DNA of 64,000 nt, taken from positions 568,729 through 632,728 of the forward strand of contig NC_013887.1 in NCBI RefSeq assembly GCF_000025525.1, in the 5' to 3' direction. A program made the translations under genes and the position numbers. Source of the stretch: Methanocaldococcus sp. FS406-22. GTDB taxonomy: Archaea > AGJL01 > Methanococci > Methanococcales > Methanocaldococcaceae. The notes under the pieces are model-generated. The model was not told where the DNA came from. It did no database searches and saw nothing but the letters and a program-made list of their open reading frames with translations. This document shows, piece after piece, positions 19,238-29,359 of the stretch. The stretch's first letter is position 1. Each line of letters starts with the position of its first letter.

Positions 19238-22159
19238 TTATTTTTCTTTTTCATTTGATTTTAGTTTTTCAGTGTATTTACATTTTGGATAGTTAGAGCA
19301 ACCAACAAACTTTCCAAATTTTCCATCTCTAACAACTAAATCTCCTCCACATTTAGGGCATTTTCCTACAACCTCTTTTTTATTTATTGGTTCTGTGTAT
19401 TTACACTTTGGATAATTTGAACAACCATAAAATGCTCCATAAATCCCCTTCTTTAAAACCAGCTTAGCTCCACACTTAGGGCAGATTCTGTCATCTTCTT
19501 TAACCTCTACTTGCTTTAAAGGACATTCTGGATTAATACAAACCTCTCTATCTCCAATTTTTAAAATAGGGGATTTGCATGCTTCACAAACTTTATTTGG
19601 GATTTTTATTCTTCCTTTATCTGGAAGAGAATACTTTACATCACATTCAGGATAGTTAGAGCAACCAACAAACCTGCCCTTTTTATGCCTTATTAAAATT
19701 AAGTCTCCTCCACACTTTGGACATTTCCCAACAATTTTTGCTTTTTTATTTGTAGCATCTAAGTTTTTAATAAGATAAATTCCAATATCTTCCTCTTTCT
19801 TTTTAAACTCTTCTAATATTTTTCTCAATCTTTTCTCAGCTTCTTCTAAAACATCATCTTTTTTAATTTTTCTAAACTGTATCTTTTCTAACTTTTCTTC
19901 TAAATCTCTTGTCATCTTTTCATCAATAATCTCTGGGCAGAACTTTTTTAATGTCTCAATTACTGAAATCCCTAAATCAGTTACTTTTAAAGAGCCGTCG
20001 TCAATAACATAGCCTCTTTTTATTAGTTTATCTACAATCTCTGCTCTTGTTGCCTTTGTTCCTAACCCTTTCTTTTCTAATTCTTTTATAATACTTGCAA
20101 CAGTATATCTTTTTGGTGGCTGTGTTTCTTTTCTTGTTATTGTTATCTTTTCAACTTTGATTATATCATTTTTCTTTAATGCTGGCAATTCAATCTCATC
20201 AAATTTTGGGAAGTAATATATCTCATGCCAACCCTCTTTTACTGTCCTTGAACCAGATAACTTAAATTTCTCTCCTTTGATATCAACTTTTACATTTAAA
20301 TATTCTCTCTCTGCATTATCCCAAAAAGCGGCTAAAGTTCTTCTTGCTATTAAATCATAAATTTTCTTTTCTTTCTCTGAAAGTTCTTCTTTTGGAATAT
20401 CTACAATATGTATTGCAGGATGTGCAGGGTCTTCTTTCTTCCCTTCAACTGGCTTTAAATTCTCTTTTAAAATTCTCTCAGCCCATTTTCCATAAACTGG
20501 ATGATTTTTTATTATATTTAGGATATCTTCCAAATACTTTCTATCTTTTGGAAGTTTTTGGCTGGATGTTCTCGGATATGAACAGTTATGCACAACTATA
20601 CCATTTGCTATAAAGTTGTGGTAATCTTTGACAGTTAAATCATAAACCTCTCCTTCATATTCAATTTCTTCAATTTTTTTGATTTTTTGAATATAAACAT
20701 CTCCGTTAGCAATTCTTTTTAAATCTCTGTCTATGATATAATTAGATAACTTTCTTAATCTATCTAAACTTAAACCTTTATTTTTTGATAATTGGTTAGA
20801 TAGGTCAAATTTCTTTGCAATTCCAGATTTAAACTTATTTTTCCAATCTGAAGTGCAGATAATGCTATAATGATGAGAATATTTTTTATTTTCTAATATA
20901 AAATCAATAAATTTAGTTTTTTTAATTTTAAATGTCTTTTCTGAATTATTTATAAACATTACTACTTGCTCATTTTCTTTTAATTTTTCAGCCGGTATAA
21001 ATATTAACTCATCCCTATAAACTAAAATTGGATGCTCCTTTGTAGTGATAAGTTCAGTTCCATCATTTAAAGTAATTTTTATCAATTTTTCTTTTATAGT
21101 TCTTTTTAAAAGTTTATATTTTGATTTTGTCAGTTTTAAGTCTTTATTTAGGCATAAAACCTCTCCTTCATCGTCTAAGTCTTTAATCTTTTTAATTCCA
21201 TCTGGCAATAATATCAACGTATCTGGATGTAGGCAAAGCCCTTTCTCATACAAACTTTGGGCAATTTCTTGCGTTTCCTTTGGAGATATTTTAAAATAAC
21301 TGTAAGCCTCTCTCTGTAAAGTTCCTAAGTCAAAAGGTGGGAGAGGTTTTATCTTCCTTTTAGTTTTCTTTATTTCAACAACCTTACCAAATTTTTCATT
21401 CTTTATTTTTTCATAAACACTTTTTGCCTCTTTTTCATCCCAAAACTTCTCTTTCTCATGTATGGCTTTTAAATTATCTTTAAATAGAGCTTCAATAACC
21501 CAATATGGTTTAGGAACGAATTTTTTAATTTCTAACTCTCTTTCAGTTAAAAAAGCTAATGCAGGGCCTTGAACTCTACCAATACTCATTGTTTTCCATC
21601 TATTCACTGCCCTTATGGCATTCATTAAAGCTCTCGATAGGTTTATTCCAAAATACCAATCTACAATATGCCTACTCTCTCCAGCATCAACTAAGCCATA
21701 ATCAATTTCATCTGGATTTTCAAAAGCTTTAACTATCTCTTTTTTTGTTAAGGATGAGAATCTCATTCTCTTTGCTTTTTCTTTTCCGCAACAATATTTT
21801 AATGCATGATAACCAATTAACTCCCCTTCAATATCCCAATCTGTGGCTATATAAAATTCATCTGCCTCTTTTGAGAGCTTTTTTAATGCCTTTATGTATT
21901 TATTAACATATTCTTTTCCCTTTTCAACACTTGCAGGCACCCATTTTATATCAAAAACTGGATATGAGCCAAATTCTTTATTTTCCTTTTCAACTAAGGT
22001 AAATAGATGCCCAACAGCACTTGCCACTATAATCTTTTTTCCATTTCTTTCTAATTCATAGTATGGGACTCCATCAATGCTCTTTTTCTTTGCTTTACCT
22101 AAAGCATTTGCTATCTTTTTGGCAACACTCGGCTTTTCACAGATTATTAACGCTGTCAT
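19238..22159 (-). CDS. topA: DNA topoisomerase I (type IA) with an in-frame mini-intein
   Basis: Relaxes negatively supercoiled DNA through a 5'-phosphotyrosyl link. The TOPRIM motif IICEKPSVAKK is at the N-terminus and the D-x-D-x-E acids are in ATDWDIEGE. The catalytic tyrosine is in CSYPRTSSQ. Four C4 zinc ribbons (CPKCGG...CSNYPEC type; the second reads CEAC...CINPEC) fill the C-terminus. An intein of 217 residues (20585-21235) sits two residues before the catalytic Tyr; without it the protein is 756 residues, the usual size. I choose ATG 22159 (MTALIICEK) as the start; the 12 residues encoded upstream do not look like topoisomerase. Activity requires protein splicing. Confidence 0.93.
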   Translation of the reverse strand: MTALIICEKPSVAKKIANALGKAKKKSIDGVPYYELERNGKKIIVASAVGHLFTLVEKENKEFGSYPVFDIKWVPASVEKGKEYVNKYIKALKKLSKEADEFYIATDWDIEGELIGYHALKYCCGKEKAKRMRFSSLTKKEIVKAFENPDEIDYGLVDAGESRHIVDWYFGINLSRALMNAIRAVNRWKTMSIGRVQGPALAFLTERELEIKKFVPKPYWVIEALFKDNLKAIHEKEKFWDEKEAKSVYEKIKNEKFGKVVEIKKTKRKIKPLPPFDLGTLQREAYSYFKISPKETQEIAQSLYEKGLCLHPDTLILLPDGIKKIKDLDDEGEVLCLNKDLKLTKSKYKLLKRTIKEKLIKITLNDGTELITTKEHPILVYRDELIFIPAEKLKENEQVVMFINNSEKTFKIKKTKFIDFILENKKYSHHYSIICTSDWKNKFKSGIAKKFDLSNQLSKNKGLSLDRLRKLSNYIIDRDLKRIANGDVYIQKIKKIEEIEYEGEVYDLTVKDYHNFIANGIVVHNCSYPRTSSQKLPKDRKYLEDILNIIKNHPVYGKWAERILKENLKPVEGKKEDPAHPAIHIVDIPKEELSEKEKKIYDLIARRTLAAFWDNAEREYLNVKVDIKGEKFKLSGSRTVKEGWHEIYYFPKFDEIELPALKKNDIIKVEKITITRKETQPPKRYTVASIIKELEKKGLGTKATRAEIVDKLIKRGYVIDDGSLKVTDLGISVIETLKKFCPEIIDEKMTRDLEEKLEKIQFRKIKKDDVLEEAEKRLRKILEEFKKKEEDIGIYLIKNLDATNKKAKIVGKCPKCGGDLILIRHKKGRFVGCSNYPECDVKYSLPDKGRIKIPNKVCEACKSPILKIGDREVCINPECPLKQVEVKEDDRICPKCGAKLVLKKGIYGAFYGCSNYPKCKYTEPINKKEVVGKCPKCGGDLVVRDGKFGKFVGCSNYPKCKYTEKLKSNEKEK
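20585..21235 (-). mobile_element. TopA mini-intein (217 residues, no homing endonuclease domain seen)
   Basis: The left junction is EKGL/CLHPDTLILLPDG and the right junction is GIVVHN/CSYPRT, so the intein begins with Cys, ends with His-Asn and is followed by Cys: all the residues for class 1 splicing. Block B is TTKEHPILV with its histidine. The C-terminal blocks read VYDLTVKDYHNFIANG then VVHN. The middle (about intein residues 95-185) contains no LAGLIDADG motif, so it is either a mini-intein or has lost its endonuclease. It sits in the conserved active-site region of the host protein, as most inteins do. Confidence 0.92.
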
Positions 22160-22406
22160 AATTCCACATGTTTTAAACTTATGACATAACTGCATAAATC
22201 ATTTATGCTTATGTGGTATAATATCAGTAATAGGGTTTTATATGTTTGTTGGCATTGAGCAAGGCAATATATTGTTCTATTCAAAATTAACTGCAATAAT
22301 TAAGAGATTTATACATAACTTTAATGGAGGCATATAAATGCATTTTTCTACAGGAAAGTTTTGAAATCGACATAGTTAGTTTTTGTAGCACAGGGGGAGG
22401 GGTAAT
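22160..22406 (+). promoter_or_regulatory. Divergent promoter region between topA and the glycan cluster
   Basis: About 250 bases with no clear gene. On the plus strand a TATA-like TTTATACATAA at 22307-22317 could start the glycan operon near 22340. GGAGG at 22326-22330 precedes ATG 22338, which opens an 8-codon frame (MHFSTGKF, stop 22362-22364). It would be translated only if transcription begins further upstream. Confidence 0.35.
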
Positions 22407-23098
22407 ATGACCAAAATTTCTGTTGTATTGCCTACTTATAACGAAAGGGATAATTTACCCATAGTTGTCAAAGAAATAGATGAGAATTTGAGAAATTATG
22501 ATTATGAGATAATAGTTGTTGATGATAATTCTCCTGACAGAACATGGGAAGTTGCCTTAGAGTTGAGTAAAACTTATCCCATTAAATTAATAAGAAGATA
22601 TGGAAAACTGGGTTTGGCCAGTGCCATATTAATGGGCTTTTATAATGCCGAAGGAGACATTTAATCTGCATGGATGCTGATTGCCAGCATGATTCATCTG
22701 TTTTAAGCAAAATGATTGAAGAAATTGAAAATGGGTATGATATAGTTATTGGCAGCAGGTACAATGGGAAAGTTGATGACGGCTGGGGAGTTAGGAGGGA
22801 TATTATATCTAAAGGAGCTACTTTTTTAGCGAGGCCTTTAACTAATGTTAGAGATTGCATGAGTGGATACTTTGCAATAAAAAAGGATGTTATTGAGGGA
22901 ATTAAAAAATGGAGCTTAATAGGATACAAAATTTTACTGGAAATTTTAGTGAAAAGTGGGGATTTAAAAGTTAAAGAAATTCCTATTAGATTTGGAGTTA
23001 GGAAGCATGGAAAAACGAAGTTAAACCATAAAGAGATTGTTAATTATTTACATTTAGTTTTTAAGCTGTATTTATGGAAATTGAGTGTGAAAGAATGA
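22407..23098 (+). pseudogene. Dolichyl-phosphate mannose synthase-like GT2 glycosyltransferase, one-base frameshift
   Basis: A GT2 family enzyme that would move a sugar from a nucleotide sugar to polyprenyl phosphate. The N-terminal piece has VVLPTYNERDNLPIVV and VVDDNSPDRT, the donor-binding motifs of DPM1. It stops at TAA 22662 inside AEGDI. The rest continues one frame over as ICMDADCQHD and runs to 23098 with the family's RPLTNVRDCMSGYFAI and a GKTKLNHKEI box. One extra T in the run at 22660-22662 restores GDILICMDADCQHD. The ribosome site GGAGGGG precedes ATG 22407. The sequence is otherwise uneroded, so the break is recent or a sequencing error. It is the first gene of the glycan cluster. 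Confidence 0.85.
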
Positions 23099-24197
23099 AA
23101 ATTTTGGTTATAAACTGGAGGGATATTAAAAATCCAGAGGCTGGAGGGGCTGAAGTCCATATTCATGAAATATTAAGAAGATTGCCCAAAAGTTTTAAAA
23201 TTGACTTTGTTTCTTCAACTTTTAAAGGTTGTAAAAAAATCGAAAAAATCGAGAACTATACTGTTTATAGAATTCCAAACAAATACTTATTTAACCTTAT
23301 ATTCCCGATATATTGGTTTTTTAAATTACGAAGAAATCGTTATGATGTTGTTATTGATGATATCTCAAAAATACCTCTCGGCACTCCACTTTATATCAAA
23401 AACGTTCCAATAATTGGGATTATCCACCATATTCATGCAAAAACCCTATTTACTGAATTAAATCCATTCTTAGCATTATATGTTTATATCATGGAGAAAT
23501 TTATGCTGGGATTTTATAGAAAACACAAAATAATTACCGTTTCCAAGTCTTCAAAAAGTGAGTTGGAAGAACTTGGATTTTCAGATGTTGAAATTGTATA
23601 TAACGGAGTTGATTGCGAGTCTTTAACTGAATTTTTAAACTTGAAAAAATCTAATGACCCAGTAATTATCTATCTAGGCCGATTAAAAAGTATAAAAGAG
23701 TTGATAATATTATCGAAGCCTTTAAAACAGTAAAAAATGAAATACCTAACGCTAAATTATGGATTGTAGGCTTAGGAGATGAAAAAGACAGATTAGAGAA
23801 ACTCGTTAAGGATTTGGAGTTGAATGATGTAATTTTTTGGGGATATGTTTCAGAAAAAGAAAAATTTGAACTACTAAGAAAATCTTGGGTCTATGTAATT
23901 TGTTCAGAAAAAGAAGGTTTTGGAATATCAGTTATTGAAGCAAATGCAGTAGGAACTCCCGCCGTTGGCTATAGAGTTCTAGGGCTGGTGGATTCTATTA
24001 AAGATGGATATAATGGCCTGTTAGTGGAAGATAAGGACATTATAAAGCTTTCTGAAACCTTAATTAATTTATTGAAAGATTATGATTTAAGGGAGGAGTT
24101 AAGTGAAAATGCTATTGAATGGGCTAAGCAGTTTAGCTGGGATAAGAGTGCCGAGGAGTTTGAAAGAGTTCTAAAGATGGTGGTAAATAATGGATAA
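23095..24197 (+). pseudogene. GT4-family glycosyltransferase, one-base frameshift
   Basis: A retaining glycosyltransferase of the GT4 (GT-B fold) family for surface glycan assembly. The N-terminal domain has NPEAGGAEVHIHEI and the acceptor-side HHIHAKTLF; the C-terminal domain has the EKEGFGISVIEANAVGTPAVGY donor site, with its two glutamates. The frame breaks at the A5 run 23685-23689. With one added A it reads GRLKKYKRVDNIIEAF and continues to 24197. ATG 23095 overlaps the preceding gene's stop (ATGA), which supports coupled translation and this start rather than 23074. Both domains are well conserved apart from the break. Confidence 0.85.
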
Positions 24198-25113
24198 AAA
24201 TCCCCTGGTCTCTATAGTGATTCCAACACACAACAGAAAAAAACATGTTGAGAGGTTAATAAATTCAATTTTAGAAAATACTTACAAAAATATCGAAATA
24301 ATTGTGGTAGATGATGCTTCAACTGATGGAACTTACGAATATCTCAAAGAGAAATTTGGTAATTTGCCTAATTTCAAAATTGTAAGGAATAATAAAAATC
24401 TACTGGTATCGGGCAGTAGAAATAGGGGTATAGGTCTATCAAAAGGTGAATTGATTTTTTTAGTTGATGATGACAATATATTAGATAAAAAATGCATTGA
24501 AAATTTAGTAAAACTTCTCATTTTAGATGATAAAATAGGAGTGGTTGGCCCTATAATGTATTATTGGAAAGATAAAAAAAGAATTTGGTCGGCAGGGACG
24601 AAAAGAAACATGATAACAAGTAGAACTTATTTTATTGGTAGGGAGTTACCTTTACCAAATAGAAAAACATGGGAAACAGATGATTTCCCAAATGCTTTTA
24701 TGGTGAAACGAGAGGCGATAGAAAAAGTTGGAGTATTTGACGATAAAACTTTCCCTATTCATTATGAGGAATCAGACTTTGGAGAAAGAATCAGAAAGGC
24801 CGGATATAAAATTGTTTGTAGCTCTAAAGCAATAATTTGGCATGATATACCACTACCTGAAGATGTTAAAGATAAATCGAGATTACTCCACTGTCATAAT
24901 GAATTTAGAGCATATTACTGTGGGAGAAATAGAATAATGTACCATAAAAAATACTCCAAATGGTGGCAATTTTTAGTTTTTATTTTGATTTTTAATTGGC
25001 TTGTAGCAGGGTATTATTTAAAGGTTATAATATTTGAATCCAGGAAACCATTTAAAGAGAGTTTGAAAATAGCAAAGGCCTATTTAAGGGGTATTGCAGA
25101 GGGGATAAAATGA
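24190..25113 (+). CDS. GT2-family glycosyltransferase
   Basis: A 307-residue inverting glycosyltransferase. The GT-A core is clear: SIVIPTHNRKKHVERLINSI, VVDDASTDGTYEYL, the metal-binding FLVDDDNIL and the acceptor region HYEESDFGERIRKAGYK. These fit rhamnosyl/galactosyl-type GT2 enzymes with a C-terminal membrane-associated segment (FLVFILIFNWLVAGYYL near residue 258). It overlaps the GT4 gene by eight bases and the next gene by ATGA, so it is in one operon with them. Sugar and acceptor are not predictable. Confidence 0.85.
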   Translation: MDKNPLVSIVIPTHNRKKHVERLINSILENTYKNIEIIVVDDASTDGTYEYLKEKFGNLPNFKIVRNNKNLLVSGSRNRGIGLSKGELIFLVDDDNILDKKCIENLVKLLILDDKIGVVGPIMYYWKDKKRIWSAGTKRNMITSRTYFIGRELPLPNRKTWETDDFPNAFMVKREAIEKVGVFDDKTFPIHYEESDFGERIRKAGYKIVCSSKAIIWHDIPLPEDVKDKSRLLHCHNEFRAYYCGRNRIMYHKKYSKWWQFLVFILIFNWLVAGYYLKVIIFESRKPFKESLKIAKAYLRGIAEGIK

Positions 25114-28079
25114 AAGAACACAGTAAAATTAACTATTTAAAATCAACATTAGATAGTAATAAACTTGTATTTTTTGCTTTTATCATATTGTCATTTATGT
25201 TATCACTATATTATTCATTTACTAATGGAGTAACTATGGGTGAAGATGCAGGAGCCAGTTTTTTATTATCTAAAAGTAATTGGGATGTATTCTTTTACAC
25301 CTGGAATGAAAGAACTTTTAACGGAATTCCAAATTATTATGGAATATTTGAGTATCTACCACATATTTTAAGTTTATTTTTAGGTTCATCATTTTCTGCA
25401 TTTATTTATTACTTTATTTTGTTATCGTGTAGTTTTTTAGGATGTTATTTGTTTATATATAAGTTACTTGAACAAAATGAGGATAGAAGTAAGTATATCA
25501 AAATTGCTGCATTTTTAGGGACGATTTTTTACTTCTTTAATCCTATTTCTACGGTGTATAGATTAGGTTGCACGCTAATAGGTGGAACAGTTTTTTATTT
25601 AATATTTCCTCTTATAGCATTGGTTATATTATTATACTCCAAACATCCAGTAAAATTAACCTTAATTTCATTATTGTTGTTCATTTTCTTTGGATTTGGG
25701 TTTATGGATGTTTTTCGATGGGCCATACAACTTCCTTTCTTAATAGGTTTTCTACTTATTCTTAAAAAAATCAGTAATAAACCGTTAATAAAAGTTTCAG
25801 ATGTAATTAAATGCTCTTTACTGCTTTTTGTAGCATATTTACCAATTGTAATTTTAATATTCACTACAACATTTCAACAACTCAATATTGCATCGCAGAT
25901 GATTAATCCAATAGACAACCTACAATTTATGAAAACTGTGGTATATGAGTGGCAAGCCATACTTCTCTATCCGTCTTACTTATGGCAAGGTTTAGACGCT
26001 TATGGTGAATACTACAAAAAGCCATGGGTTATAGGTTGTTGGTTAATAACAATATTATCTATTTATCTCCCTCTAATTTTAAAAAGAACTATAATAAAAC
26101 AAAAGGGTTATCTCTGGGAGCTTTATCTCGTCAGCGTTAGCATACTCATATTAACTATACCTCTGTTAGCTTTGCCTAAAGGACCGTATGGAAGTATTTT
26201 TGAAACTTTATTTCTTAAATGTAAATTTTTATGGGTTTTTCGAACAACATACGATAAGTTTAACACTATTCCACTATTTTTTGCTACACTATCATTTTCT
26301 GCATCACTGGCTTTACTGCTTAATAGCAAAAAGATGCTATTTAATAAAATTCTTAATAGAACATTGTTATTTACTGTCATTATATGCATGATTACTGTTT
26401 CATTACCCGCCTTGAAAGGAGATATGGCATATAAACCTCAAACCAAATTCACGCCCTCAGAAAATCTTTTTCACGATTGGAAAGTATTAGAAGAATATGC
26501 AAAAAATGGTAAGATGTTTTTTGTGCCATGTTCTTATTGTATTTGGATATATTCCAACTTTGGATATCATGGAATAGACTATTTAATATGGGTAATTCCT
26601 GGCAACCATATAACCTATGCCTGTAGGTTTAATGAGCTAACTAAACTTATGTACGATGATTTAAGCAATCCAAATTTCGATGAAAAAACCTGTGAAAGGA
26701 TAAATCATACATTACATGCATTGGGTGTAAAATATATTGTTCTTAGAAAAGACTTAAATCTAATTCAACAGGCAAAGCAGGCACCTGACGGTGAAAATAT
26801 ACTACAATCTTATAAAAACTTCCCTAAATTGGTAAAATATTTGAATCTAAGATTAGTAAAAAAATTGAACTATTACGAGATTTACGAGCTTCCAGACAGT
26901 TCTCCTGTTATTGATGCAATATCGGCTGATAATGAAATGAAATTGATACATACCACTCAAGGTTTGTTTATAAATCTCGACAATGGATATTACATGAAAA
27001 TTCCACAAGTATTGGGTTCTAAAGGAATTACAATTCCTGTAGAAAAATCTAAAAATTACACTTTAATTCTAAAAGTAAAACCAATCACAATGGTTAAGCT
27101 TGAAATTAACAATAAAACTATGATAGATGAGGCTTATCCTTGCACTGCCACTATACGAAAACCTTTCTTTGAAAAAATTAGGGTTGGGGGAGATGCATGG
27201 CTTAATGAAAATCAATTCTTTGAAGGTTCTCTTAAAAATCTCACCATAGAGATAAATAATCATACCATTCGTCATGAATTATTAACAATCTCCAATGAAA
27301 AATATGTCGATATTCCTGTTAAAATAGACTATCCTATAACACAAATAGAGTATGATTTTACTGTAAATTTCTCCAATGATTCCTCTTTACATATAGGATT
27401 AATGCCAGAAAGATTCGAATTTATATGGTGGGAAACTAATACCATATGGGTTTCTGTCTATGACGAAGAGTTAAGACGTATCTCCTCTGATTATGAAAAA
27501 AAATTATACTGCCCGTATCATGTCAGAGTTTCATACAAACATATATCAACATCACTTCTGAATGTTACTACTGGGAAAAAATCAAATTACACAATTATAA
27601 ACGCAACAAACGAATGTATAATAAAGATACCTCTTCATGGGGCAAATAATTATTTTATCCTCTCAGCTAATCCTCCTATATGGTTAGAAAGTATAATACT
27701 AACTCAGCCTAATCATAACTCATCTTCTACCTTTTATAAACCAGTGATTATTGAATTTGAAAAAATTAACCCAACCTTATGGGAAGTTAAAGTAAATACA
27801 ACAAAACCCTTCATGTTGTCATTTGCTGAGAGCTACGACCCACTATGGGAAGCAAGGATATACAAGGATGGAAAATTAGTAGAAAAAGTTTCTCCAGTTC
27901 CGTTGTATAATGCAATAAATGGTTTCTACATAAATGAAACAGGAGATTTAAAGATAATCATCAGATACAAGCCACAAGATTGGTTTGATATTGGTTTAGC
28001 AATCTCTGGAACAACTTTCTTGGCATGCATTGCATACTTACTCTACGATTGGAGGAGAGAAAAAGATAGGAAACATTAA
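25110..28079 (+). CDS. Large GT-C/YfhO-like membrane protein with extracellular C-terminal domain
   Basis: A 989-residue protein. The first 450 residues hold about a dozen hydrophobic helices (for example FFAFIILSFMLSLYYSF). The remaining 500 residues are hydrophilic, rich in beta strands and in N-x-S/T sequons (NKT, NYT, NVT), as expected for a domain outside the cell. A short final helix (LAISGTTFLACIAYLLY) precedes a basic tail. The layout resembles GT-C polyprenyl-phosphate-sugar transferases and YfhO-type proteins, which glycosylate polymers or proteins outside the membrane. I see no decisive catalytic motif. It starts by ATGA overlap with the GT2 gene. Confidence 0.7.
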   Translation: MKEHSKINYLKSTLDSNKLVFFAFIILSFMLSLYYSFTNGVTMGEDAGASFLLSKSNWDVFFYTWNERTFNGIPNYYGIFEYLPHILSLFLGSSFSAFIYYFILLSCSFLGCYLFIYKLLEQNEDRSKYIKIAAFLGTIFYFFNPISTVYRLGCTLIGGTVFYLIFPLIALVILLYSKHPVKLTLISLLLFIFFGFGFMDVFRWAIQLPFLIGFLLILKKISNKPLIKVSDVIKCSLLLFVAYLPIVILIFTTTFQQLNIASQMINPIDNLQFMKTVVYEWQAILLYPSYLWQGLDAYGEYYKKPWVIGCWLITILSIYLPLILKRTIIKQKGYLWELYLVSVSILILTIPLLALPKGPYGSIFETLFLKCKFLWVFRTTYDKFNTIPLFFATLSFSASLALLLNSKKMLFNKILNRTLLFTVIICMITVSLPALKGDMAYKPQTKFTPSENLFHDWKVLEEYAKNGKMFFVPCSYCIWIYSNFGYHGIDYLIWVIPGNHITYACRFNELTKLMYDDLSNPNFDEKTCERINHTLHALGVKYIVLRKDLNLIQQAKQAPDGENILQSYKNFPKLVKYLNLRLVKKLNYYEIYELPDSSPVIDAISADNEMKLIHTTQGLFINLDNGYYMKIPQVLGSKGITIPVEKSKNYTLILKVKPITMVKLEINNKTMIDEAYPCTATIRKPFFEKIRVGGDAWLNENQFFEGSLKNLTIEINNHTIRHELLTISNEKYVDIPVKIDYPITQIEYDFTVNFSNDSSLHIGLMPERFEFIWWETNTIWVSVYDEELRRISSDYEKKLYCPYHVRVSYKHISTSLLNVTTGKKSNYTIINATNECIIKIPLHGANNYFILSANPPIWLESIILTQPNHNSSSTFYKPVIIEFEKINPTLWEVKVNTTKPFMLSFAESYDPLWEARIYKDGKLVEKVSPVPLYNAINGFYINETGDLKIIIRYKPQDWFDIGLAISGTTFLACIAYLLYDWRREKDRKH

Positions 28080-28132
28080 TATTAAACAAAAACTAAATAT
28101 TTGATTATTTTGATGGTTTATAAGGAGATACT

Positions 28133-29359
28133 ATGGAGCAAAAATTAGCAAAACATAGTTTAATAATGGTATTTTTTAGCTTATTAACAGCATTTTTTAA
28201 CTACCTATATCAACTTTTTATGGGGAGATTACTAACTCCAGAGGAGTATGGGATTTTGTTTTCTTTAATAAATATTTTTTATATTTTTAGTGTATTATCT
28301 TCAACAGTTCAAACTACAATGACGAAATATGCCTCCCAATTAAAAGCAAAGAATCAAGTTAATAAAATCTCCTACTTTTGGAGGTATGCATTAAAAAAAT
28401 CTTTCACATTTGGAGTAATAACTACAATCTTATTTTTTATGATAACTCCCTTCTTATCAAGCTATCTCCATTTTCCATCTCAAATACCAGCATTAATATT
28501 ATTCTCCTCTCTACTATTCGCCTATGCAATGCCTACAAATCAAGGAATCCTACAAGGTTTGCAGAGATTCATTCCATTAGGGATAACTCAAACACTATGG
28601 GCGTTCTTAAAATTTGTGTTAGGGATTTTATTGGTTTATTTAGGATTTAGCGTTAGTGGAGCATTAGCTCCATTTTTAATTGCAAATATTGTTGTTTTTA
28701 TTATCTCATTTTATTTCTTAAAAGATTTAATAAAGATAAAACCAGAACCATTTAAAATCCCTAACCTCTACAAGTACTCAACTTTAACTTTATTGGCACT
28801 ATTGACTTACACAACAAGTTATTCAATAGATACTATCTTAGCAAAACACTATCTAACTGATTTTTTAGCTGGGATTTATTCATCAGTTTCTGTCTTAGGA
28901 AAAATAATTCTTTTTGCTCCAGGGGGGATAGCAATAGTTTTATTCCCAAAAGTATCAGAACTAAAAGAAAAAGGATTAAACCACTTTAATTTATTTATAA
29001 AAGCACTAATATTAACAATTATTTTAATATTGCCAATCTTGTTACTATTCAAATTCTTTCCAGAACTAATTGTAAAAATTATTTTTGGAGAAAAATATCT
29101 AAAGACAATTCCATATTTATTTAAGTATAGTTTAGCAATGTTTTTCTTTGCAATTTCTGGGCTGATGATGAATTATCTCCTATCATTAGGAGTAACGAGA
29201 GTATCTTACGCTTTAACTTTAACTTTAATAATTGAAATAATTGGAATAACTTTATTCCATTGGGATATAAATCAAATAGTAGATGTTGTTTTAATGTTAT
29301 CAATATTCTCATCCATAATACAAATGCCATTTTTAGTAAAAATTAGAGGGGTATTATGA
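28133..29359 (+). CDS. Polysaccharide/lipid-linked oligosaccharide flippase (Wzx/MOP superfamily)
   Basis: A 408-residue protein with about twelve membrane helices. Its N-terminus (LYQLFMGRLLTPEEYGILFSL) is the typical first helical pair of Wzx/RfbX-like flippases, with the conserved G-R-x-L-x-P/x-E-Y-G box. It would move a lipid-linked glycan across the membrane for the transferases around it. AAGGAGATACT directly precedes ATG 28133. The next gene starts by ATGA overlap with its stop. Confidence 0.85.
   Translation: MEQKLAKHSLIMVFFSLLTAFFNYLYQLFMGRLLTPEEYGILFSLINIFYIFSVLSSTVQTTMTKYASQLKAKNQVNKISYFWRYALKKSFTFGVITTILFFMITPFLSSYLHFPSQIPALILFSSLLFAYAMPTNQGILQGLQRFIPLGITQTLWAFLKFVLGILLVYLGFSVSGALAPFLIANIVVFIISFYFLKDLIKIKPEPFKIPNLYKYSTLTLLALLTYTTSYSIDTILAKHYLTDFLAGIYSSVSVLGKIILFAPGGIAIVLFPKVSELKEKGLNHFNLFIKALILTIILILPILLLFKFFPELIVKIIFGEKYLKTIPYLFKYSLAMFFFAISGLMMNYLLSLGVTRVSYALTLTLIIEIIGITLFHWDINQIVDVVLMLSIFSSIIQMPFLVKIRGVL

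Noticed and set aside
22338-22364. Eight-codon frame MHFSTGKF before the glycan operon
   Set aside because: A TATA-like box at 22307-22317 would start transcription about at its ATG, leaving the GGAGG site untranscribed; weaker than the minigene before pdxT.
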